Source of the DNA: Lachnospiraceae bacterium | Lineage (GTDB): Bacteria; Bacillota; Clostridia; Lachnospirales; Lachnospiraceae | NCBI GenBank assembly: GCA_902363135.1 | Contig: CABIZF010000002.1 | Coordinates: forward strand, 511,953-575,952 | Length of the DNA stretch: 64,000 bases | Reading direction: 5' to 3' | Notes under the pieces: model-generated | Told to the model about the DNA's origin: nothing | Databases searched by the model: none | What the model saw: the letters and a program-made list of their open reading frames with translations, nothing else | Made by a program: the position numbers and the translations under genes | Shown here: positions 58,954 to 64,000 of the stretch, in pieces | Layout: every line of letters begins with the position of its first letter | How positions within the stretch are numbered: position 1 is the first letter of the stretch

Positions 58954-60528
58954 TTAAAGTTCCATATCCTGTTGTTTGTGTTTCGTCTGCGCCGGGGCGT
59001 TTTTCTGTGCTTTCTTCTCGTCAGCCTTATCCTGCAAGACTTCTTTGAGGGGCTGCTTCTTGGGCGGCTCTTTGCTTTCCTCTGTGCCGGGTGTGGCTTT
59101 CCGTACCCAGTAGCGGATGTCCCGCAGCTTCTTCAAATCTTCCTGCACCTCGGTCAACGGTACTTTCAAGTCTGCGATTTCGCCCACAAGCTTCGCCTGT
59201 TCCTGCAAAAGCTCCTTTTTCGTGCTGTCCTTATCATCCGGGTGCTTGGCAAGGTAGGCACTGGCTTTCTCAAACCGGGCAACCTCCGGGTGTTCCAGCT
59301 TGAATTTTTCCTTAGTTTTCTTGAAAAATATCTTCTGGTATTTCTCATAAACGGGCTTACATTCCTTACAGTCCGTCCGGGCGGCAAGGATAGCGTCAAT
59401 CACGTTGCTGCGGGTTTCCTTTGGCTTCATCTGCTTTCGGTAGTCGGCGGCAGATTTCCCGGACGTTTCTATAAAGTTTTCCAAATCCTCCACGGTGGAA
59501 AGTCCCTTTCTCTGAAGATAGGACAGGGCTTCGCTGACTGCCTTTAAGTCTTTGGAAGTTCCACGGTTTTGTCCCGCCCGTGTCCAGTCGCTCCGTTCTG
59601 CCTTTCGTACCTCCATGTACTTCATCAACAGATTGGGAAGAAATACCGCTTCCTCCGCAGCTTTTTCCGCAAGCAGTTCTTTTCGTTTTTCACTAAGCTC
59701 GATAATCCAGCCTTTGAGATTTTTAATAAGCTGCCGGATAGACTTCATCAGGCTGTTGGCGGCTTTGATTTCCCGGTTCAGATTTCCGATGTTGGTCTGA
59801 ATCCCTCGCTTTTCCATCTGCCGGACAGCAGCACCCTCATGGACGGTAGGGATAATATCAAGCCCCTGTCTTTCATAAGAACGGAGATCCACCCGCTCCG
59901 GGCGGTTGTTGGCTTCCAGATAGCGGTTCTGGATGATCTCCCATTCATGCCGCCAGATTTCACAATACTTGCGGTCGTTCCAGTCAACCGTATCTTCCTT
60001 GTGACTTTTCCATCTGCCGGACGGAAGTTTTATCCGTTCCCCGTTCTCGTCAAGGTCATAAACCTTGCGGCTCTTGGGAAGCCATTTCCCATGTTCATCC
60101 ATTGCCCGCATAGTCAGCATGACATGAGCGTGAGGGTTTCCGTCCCCTTTGTCATGGATGGCAAAATCCACGCACATTCCTTTGGAAACAAACTGCTGAT
60201 TGCAGAAATCCCGGACAAGGGCGGCGTACTGGTCGGGCGGTATCTCTCTGGGGATGGTAAGCACCCACCGCCTTGCAAGCTGGGAATTCCATTGCTTCTC
60301 CACCGCTTCGGCGGCGTTCCATAAAGTATTGCGGTCTGCATACGACCGTGGGGCATTTGCCGGAAGCAAGATTTCATTGTGGACGATACCACGCTTTTCC
60401 GGGTAGTGCTTCACTTCCTGATCGTATCCACAGAACAGCTTTTCGCCGCTCTGGTAGGCAGCGGCGGCAACCGCAGACTGCTGTTGGCTTCGCTGCACAA
60501 TCGAGATTTCGTTGTGTGGACAGGGCAT
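58954..60528 (-). CDS. MobA/MobL-family relaxase of IME2 (MOBQ), 524 aa
   Basis: Relaxase motifs: EISIVQRSQQQSAVAAAAYQ, then FVSKGMCVDFAIHDKGDGNP and HAHVMLTMRAMDEHGKW with the metal-binding His pair. The rest is helical. It ends in a basic tail with QTKHKQQDMEL. It nicks the IME2 oriT for transfer by a helper. ATG 60528 follows AAAGGAGGGACACGAA. It is homologous to the IME1 relaxase over the nuclease domain. Confidence 0.9.
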   Translation of the reverse strand: MPCPHNEISIVQRSQQQSAVAAAAYQSGEKLFCGYDQEVKHYPEKRGIVHNEILLPANAPRSYADRNTLWNAAEAVEKQWNSQLARRWVLTIPREIPPDQYAALVRDFCNQQFVSKGMCVDFAIHDKGDGNPHAHVMLTMRAMDEHGKWLPKSRKVYDLDENGERIKLPSGRWKSHKEDTVDWNDRKYCEIWRHEWEIIQNRYLEANNRPERVDLRSYERQGLDIIPTVHEGAAVRQMEKRGIQTNIGNLNREIKAANSLMKSIRQLIKNLKGWIIELSEKRKELLAEKAAEEAVFLPNLLMKYMEVRKAERSDWTRAGQNRGTSKDLKAVSEALSYLQRKGLSTVEDLENFIETSGKSAADYRKQMKPKETRSNVIDAILAARTDCKECKPVYEKYQKIFFKKTKEKFKLEHPEVARFEKASAYLAKHPDDKDSTKKELLQEQAKLVGEIADLKVPLTEVQEDLKKLRDIRYWVRKATPGTEESKEPPKKQPLKEVLQDKADEKKAQKNAPAQTKHKQQDMEL

Positions 60529-60591
60529 TTCGTGTCCCTCCTTTCGGTAATTGGTGGATGGGGTGGCGTTTTACCACCTCATTTGGGGCAG

Positions 60592-60624
60592 AAAAAAAGC
60601 AGGAGACCTTTTCAGATTTCCTGC
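60592..60624 (-). terminator. Leftward terminator before the relaxase gene
   Basis: GCAGGA (60599-60604) pairs with TCCTGC (60619-60624); on the leftward strand the hairpin is followed by seven T. It ends the transcript of the HTH regulator gene and isolates the relaxase operon. Confidence 0.75.
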
Positions 60625-60714
60625 TCGGTGGTGCCGCCGGTGGGCGGCTGGTATTCAGTTTTGAAAGTTCGGGTCAGGGTGGCCCGATGATGAAATAAAA
60701 TATCTGCATGAAGA

Positions 60715-61053
60715 TTATTCAACTTCTTTTAGTAATTCTTCAACAGAAATACCGTAAAGTTTTGCAAGTGCAAAAAGATTTGATGTGGAAGGGTCGGATG
60801 TTCCATTTTCCCATTTTGAAACAGCCTGCCTGCTAACACCAATCGTTTCAGCAACAAATTCCTGCGTCATTTTGCACTGTGTTCTGTGTACTTTGAGTGC
60901 TTCACCCAACGATTTCCTCACTACGGATTTTTCCTGCCGTACATCTTTTGAATGGATATATTTGAGTAATGCACGAACAATAAGGGTAAGCAAACCAACA
61001 AAGATACATAAGAAAATTATTCCAACGATTATCATAAATACGGTTACTTTCAT
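60715..61053 (-). CDS. Membrane-anchored XRE/Cro-type HTH regulator, 112 aa
   Basis: An N-terminal membrane segment (VFMIIVGIIFLCIFVGLLTL, about residues 4-24) and a short linker precede a Cro/CI helix-turn-helix (MTQEFVAETIGVSRQAVSKW ENG, about 65-87) with the usual NLFALAKLYGISVEELL. Membrane-tethered Cro-like regulators are uncommon and could respond to membrane or conjugation signals. ATG 61053 follows AGGAGGTGGTCAA. Confidence 0.8.
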   Translation of the reverse strand: MKVTVFMIIVGIIFLCIFVGLLTLIVRALLKYIHSKDVRQEKSVVRKSLGEALKVHRTQCKMTQEFVAETIGVSRQAVSKWENGTSDPSTSNLFALAKLYGISVEELLKEVE

Positions 61054-61082
61054 TTGACCACCTCCTAATGTTGCTGTTGGCT

Positions 61083-61196
61083 TCATTTCTCTGTACGGAT
61101 ATATTTAAGCAATGCACGAATAACAAGGATAAGCAAGCCGACAAAGATACATGAGAAAACTATTCCGACTACAATCATAATGATGTTTACTAACAT
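61083..61196 (-). CDS. 37-residue membrane peptide, duplicate of the HTH regulator's anchor
   Basis: MIVVGIVFSCIFVGLLILVI and RALLKYIRTEK nearly equal the N-terminus of the downstream regulator (MIIVGIIFLCIFVGLLTLIV, RALLKYIHSK), but it stops before the HTH. ATG 61196 follows AAGGAGGTCATCCAA. It is likely a tandem duplication that lost the DNA-binding part, or a peptide that competes for the regulator in the membrane. Confidence 0.7.
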   Translation of the reverse strand: MLVNIIMIVVGIVFSCIFVGLLILVIRALLKYIRTEK

Positions 61197-61258
61197 TTGG
61201 ATGACCTCCTTTCTTTGTTGGCTTTATTCTATCTGAATTACCGTGTTGCTACCACCAA

Positions 61259-61326
61259 CTATCAAGCAATTATCAGTTGCATATCGGTTGCACAATGATA
61301 GCGTTCTGTTTTTTGACCTTATTATA
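61259..61326 (-). promoter_or_regulatory. Promoter and operator-like repeats for the membrane peptide/regulator
   Basis: On the leftward strand TATAAT (61326-61321) is a consensus -10. Downstream, CTATCAAGCAA and TTGCACAATGATAG form an interrupted inverted repeat (61259-61302), with two GTTGCA direct repeats between. This is where a Cro-like regulator would bind its own leader. Confidence 0.5.
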
Positions 61327-61538
61327 CTAAATTACCGTAGATAAGGATAGCTCGACTGATAAAACTTGCTGGACGGGAACAGCTTGCAGCGCAAGGTGTT
61401 TCCGGGCGGCAAGTCCACAAAAGGGTAGCTGGCGACAGCCAGCGCAGGGGAAGCGTAGCGTCCCCTGTATGATTTGGAGCAGACCATGACTGCGGAAAAT
61501 CACAGCCCTCCGGCGAGGAGCCTTCGGAGAACGCAATG

Positions 61539-61571
61539 CACCAACCTTTGGGTGGTGTATAATTGCGCCCT
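61539..61571. other. Candidate oriT of IME2 (RSF1010-type nic motif)
   Basis: CACCAACC-TTTG-GGTGGTG is an inverted repeat followed by TATAATTGCGCCCTTAGT; TAATTGCGCCCT (61560-61571) differs by one base from the IME1 motif TAAGTGCGCCCT. As in IME1, it lies directly beside the 3' end of a DUF3847 gene. The 380-base gap (61197-61578) holds this, the promoter above, and no gene. Confidence 0.7.
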
Positions 61572-61578
61572 TAGTAAA

Positions 61579-61875
61579 CTAAGGGGGTTCCGGCATCTCC
61601 CGTTCCAGCAGTTTTTTCAATAGTTCCTGCGTGTCCTGTCTGTGAAAAATGAGTTTCAACAACAGCATGACATCATCATCTGTCAGGCGTTCCGGCTCTT
61701 GCAGAAAACTTTCCAGCATACCGCCACGGGTACAGAGCCGGTGCGTCCGTTCCTTTCGGGTAAGCTGTTTCAACTGGTGCTGCAATGCCTTTTCATCATT
61801 GATGGCTTTCCGCAGTTTCTTTTCGCTTTTTTCCAACTCCCGATTGAGTTTTTCCAGCTTTGAGGTATCAGGCAA
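61579..61875 (-). CDS. DUF3847-family protein of IME2, 98 aa
   Basis: Coiled coil (LEKLNRELEKSEKKLRKAIN) then RTHRLCTRGGMLESFLQEPE and DDDVMLLLKLIFHRQDTQEL, matching the IME1 DUF3847 protein. A MobC-like accessory role in processing the neighbouring oriT is plausible. It overlaps the replication-initiator-like gene by 8 bases. Confidence 0.75.
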   Translation of the reverse strand: MPDTSKLEKLNRELEKSEKKLRKAINDEKALQHQLKQLTRKERTHRLCTRGGMLESFLQEPERLTDDDVMLLLKLIFHRQDTQELLKKLLEREMPEPP

Positions 61876-62209
61876 GGGCAGCGTCCTCCTTTCCCGGTAT
61901 CAGCACATAAATCCGGTTTGGTTCTCCAATGCCCTGACGCACCCGCATGATAAGTCCGGCAGTTTCCAGTTCATTCAGAGAACGCTTGACCGTCATGGAG
62001 CTGCGGGACAGGACTGCGGCAATGGCTGTGACAGGGAAGCAGACAAAGAGGATTCCGTTCTCGTCCTCCTGCCCTTTGGAGAGCATAGCGTCCAGCATCC
62101 GGCAGTACATGACCTTTGCGGTGCTGCTGACTGGAAATCCTGTCAACGCTCTGGGAAAAGGCATACAGGGCGGCAATGGTGTGTCTATCGTCATAAATTC
62201 AAAATTCAT
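61868..62209 (-). CDS. Replication initiator protein A-like winged-helix protein, 113 aa
   Basis: Contains the pattern FPRALTGFPVSSTAKVMYCR, LFVCFPVTAIAAVLSRSSMT and VKRSLNELETAGLIMRVRQG (recognition helix), followed by PNRIYVL. This resembles the N-terminal domain of RepA_N-type plasmid initiators, here as a short form. It could bind the candidate origin at 56740-56925. It overlaps the next gene upstream by 4 bases. Confidence 0.7.
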   Translation of the reverse strand: MNFEFMTIDTPLPPCMPFPRALTGFPVSSTAKVMYCRMLDAMLSKGQEDENGILFVCFPVTAIAAVLSRSSMTVKRSLNELETAGLIMRVRQGIGEPNRIYVLIPGKEDAALA

Positions 62210-62394
62210 TCTGTGTGTTCCTCCTTTTTCTTTGCTCGTTTGGATAAATAACAGGGGCAGTCAATCACAACCGCCCGGAAGCTCTGCTTGCACCCATGCT
62301 GGCATTTCCGGCATAATTCGTTGTAAGTGACACGCCCCCGGTCATTGAGGTAAAAGGAAAGCTCATACTTCCTCTTTTTGCTCATTCTCGGCAT
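62206..62394 (-). CDS. Small Cys-rich element protein, 62 aa
   Basis: Very basic start (MPRMSKKRKYELSFYLNDRG), then Cys pairs CRKCQHGCK and DCPCYLS, suggesting a zinc-binding module that contacts nucleic acid. It is the first gene of the IME2 leftward replication/mobilization operon and overlaps the initiator-like gene. Function unknown. Confidence 0.55.
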   Translation of the reverse strand: MPRMSKKRKYELSFYLNDRGRVTYNELCRKCQHGCKQSFRAVVIDCPCYLSKRAKKKEEHTE

Positions 62395-62877
62395 ATTGCG
62401 CTTCCTCCCGTTTTAGTGTATGGTTTCGGGGCGATTTTCGGTAAAATTACAGCCATAGAGCCGCTTAAAATCTCCCGAAGTATCAGCGATAGGGTAGACT
62501 GTCCCCCTATCAGATTGTTGTGTTTCGGTATCATTTCGGTGTCAGTTCGCCAGTTCTCCCCGGTGTCGTTCCTCCCCTGAATCTCACAGCGGCGTATCGC
62601 TCCCTTTGGTACGCTCGTTTTGGTCAGGGTTCCTCCATATCCCTGCCAAAATTCATGGCGCTACATCGCCGGGGAAGCATATCCCACACAGGCTGGTCAT
62701 TCGATTGGAATAATCCATCGATGAACTACCTGTATCATAGAACATTTTTGTGCCCTGTGCCGTATGTCCACAAAGTAGGAATTAAGGGTAAAAATCAGAA
62801 ATTTCCACGATTACGGAAAGTGTGATATAATCCAGATAAGCGGCAGCAATGAAACCGTTGGAAAGGAGCGTGTGCCC
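62395..62877. other. Intergenic region of IME2 between divergent operons
   Basis: No gene is supported. It contains a hairpin GATAGGG/CCCTATC (62488-62511), a GATATAAT -10 element at about 62824 for the XRE gene, and otherwise unstructured sequence. The divergent leftward promoter for the replication operon should also lie here, but no clear consensus was found. Confidence 0.45.
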
Positions 62878-63684
62878 ATGAAAGGAGCAACAAGCATACA
62901 GGAACGCCTTTGGGAACTCCGCAAGGACAAAGGCTTAAATCTGGAAGAACTATCAAAACTAACGGGTATTTCTAAATCAGCCCTTGGCAGTTATGAAAAA
63001 GAAGATTTTAAGGAAATCAATCATGGCAACCTTATCACGCTGGCAGACTTCTATGGGGTTTCCGTCGATTATCTGCTGTGCCGGACAGAGAACAGGGAGC
63101 AGATCAACACGCCACTGACGGAGCTGCATTTGAACGATGAAATGGTTGCACTTCTGAAAAGCGGTCGGATCAACAACCGTCTGCTCTGCGAACTTGCCAC
63201 CCATAAGGACTTTATCAAGTTTCTTGCGGACATTGAGATTTATGTGGATGGGATTGCCACCATGCAGATTCAAAACCTCAACACCCTTGTCGATACTGTC
63301 CGACATGAAATCATAGAACGGTATCGCCCTGGCGAAGATGACCCACATTTGAAAGTGCTGCAAGCCGCCCATATCAGTGATGATGAATATTTCAGCCACA
63401 TGGTTCTGGATGACCTAAACCTGATTATCCGGGATATTCGGGAAACCCATAAAAAGGATAGTGAGAGTGCGCCCCAGACCACTGTTGCCAATGAACTGAA
63501 AGAAAATCTGGAAGCGGTCGAAAATTTCAAGGGCAGCCGTTTGGAAAAACTGGCAGTGCTTTACTGCAAGCAGCTCGGTATCAACTATAAAAATCTGTCA
63601 GATGAAGAATTTCGCTGGCTTATTCGGATTCTCCAAAAATCAAAGAAAACTGGAACGCCTATCAACCAGAGGAAAAAACGGTAA
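62878..63684 (+). CDS. XRE-family HTH regulator of IME2, 268 aa
   Basis: N-terminal Cro/CI HTH (LRKDKGLNLEELSKLTGISK and SALGSYEKEDFKEINHGNLI, about 13-58), then a long helical domain of unknown type (EMVALLKSGRINNRLLCELA, LKVLQAAHISDDEYFSHMVL). Likely controls IME2 excision or replication genes that diverge from it. ATG 62878 has AAAGGAG 9 bases upstream; the GTG at 62872 is too close to that site. Confidence 0.85.
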   Translation: MKGATSIQERLWELRKDKGLNLEELSKLTGISKSALGSYEKEDFKEINHGNLITLADFYGVSVDYLLCRTENREQINTPLTELHLNDEMVALLKSGRINNRLLCELATHKDFIKFLADIEIYVDGIATMQIQNLNTLVDTVRHEIIERYRPGEDDPHLKVLQAAHISDDEYFSHMVLDDLNLIIRDIRETHKKDSESAPQTTVANELKENLEAVENFKGSRLEKLAVLYCKQLGINYKNLSDEEFRWLIRILQKSKKTGTPINQRKKR

Positions 63685-63745
63685 AGGAAAACCGCTGTTG
63701 CATGGTTTGTTGGATTCCATGTAGCAGCGGTTTGTGCTGTGGTTA

Positions 63746-64000
63746 TTACTTCATTCGTTTTCTTAATATTCGGCGATAATTTGTTTCTCCCTTTGGTGCG
63801 TCCTGTATAATTTCCAACACACCATCTTCAAGCATTTTATCAATGCGATTGGAAATCCATACATCACTAATTCCAAGTTGATATTTTCCTAAAACATTAC
63901 CTATGACAATAGCCATTTTGAATTGCTCTGGCTGTTCCGCAATTTCACGAAGAATGAAACTATCATATATATCTTCTGAAACGCTTTGCAATTTACCATT
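63746..64000 (-). CDS. DUF3658-type protein, C-terminal part (5' end outside window)
   Basis: The frame is open to the right edge. Visible residues include EDIYDSFILREIAEQPEQFK, IGNVLGKYQLGISDVWISNR and GVLEIIQDAPKGETNYRRIL, which fits the C-terminal DUF3658 domain of DUF1835-DUF3658 proteins. A TTG at 63991 is in frame but the family's normal length implies about 150 more residues upstream. Likely cargo of IME2 or a neighbouring gene. Confidence 0.6.
   Translation of the reverse strand, partial: NGKLQSVSEDIYDSFILREIAEQPEQFKMAIVIGNVLGKYQLGISDVWISNRIDKMLEDGVLEIIQDAPKGETNYRRILRKRMK

Larger units (their letters stand above)
54737..64000. mobile_element. IME2: serine-recombinase mobilizable element inside maff2 (right end not reached)
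   Basis: Starts at the maff2 junction and carries a serine recombinase, small proteins, VapE-like helicase, CHC2 primase, MobA/MobL relaxase, membrane HTH regulator, DUF3847, a replication-initiator-like protein and an XRE regulator. Insertion of such elements in maff2 of Tn1549-like ICEs is a known habit of Firmicutes IMEs. I did not find the missing maff2 5' part, so the element probably extends past the right edge. Confidence 0.75.

Noticed and set aside
62395..62877. Right end of IME2 and the missing maff2 5' part
   Set aside because: No sequence resembling the maff2 N-terminus (AFFTSAINVL-like) or a matching junction was found here, so the end is not placed in the window.

Overview
The window reads as a chromosome segment of a gut Clostridia bacterium, probably Lachnospiraceae (Roseburia/Agathobacter-like). 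The basis is the beta-galactoside uptake operon, Firmicutes-type prophage genes, Tn1549-like conjugation genes, AGGAGG ribosome binding sites and moderate GC content. No rRNA, tRNA or CRISPR was seen, so the genus is an inference.

Layout. (1) 1-14.3 kb: the early/replication half of a prophage, all leftward except an IS5-group insertion at 1643-2771. It encodes a helicase loader, a replisome organizer, SSB, an ERF annealing protein, Gam, a RecU-like resolvase, two DNA methyltransferases (one frameshifted), an unpaired MazF-like protein, a SleB-type hydrolase, a DnaQ-type exonuclease and a C-type-lectin-fold protein with the look of a diversity-generating-retroelement target. Structural genes, integrase and any reverse transcriptase would lie left of the window. 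(2) 14.3-27.2 kb: resident chromosome, with a DUF2798 membrane protein, a LacI regulator with an ABC sugar importer and GH42 beta-galactosidase, an amidase, a NYN-LOTUS protein overlapping a MATE exporter, and a PatB/MalY aminotransferase. (3) From about 27.3 kb: a Tn1549-family integrative conjugative element (ICE). Its integrase and relaxase survive only as fragments around a 0.7-kb AT-rich foreign piece. The leftward conjugation block carries VirB6, PrgI, VirB4, a methyltransferase, a CHAP peptidase, DUF4315, DUF4366, topoisomerase III and a giant ArdA/ArdC-like protein.

Two integrative mobilizable elements (IMEs), each with its own large serine recombinase, sit inside ICE genes. IME1 (36877-45572, 8.7 kb) splits topB; both junctions are visible and share an AC dinucleotide core, and excision would restore a 701-codon open frame. 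IME2 (from about 54.74 kb to beyond the window) interrupts maff2. Each has a MobA/MobL relaxase, a DUF3847 gene and, directly after that gene, a candidate RSF1010-type oriT. Their replication modules differ: a Toprim primase/RepA-like helicase fusion in IME1, and CHC2 primase, VapE-like helicase, a replication-initiator-like protein and iteron-like repeats in IME2.

The observations most worth following are: the lectin-fold variable protein; an N-terminal domain shared by a prophage protein and the ICE antirestriction protein; a basic C-terminal tail ending near (D/E)-(L/M/I)-(E/D) on four element proteins; the paired oriT motifs; the iteron-like arrays; and a free membrane peptide that duplicates the anchor of a membrane-tethered HTH regulator.
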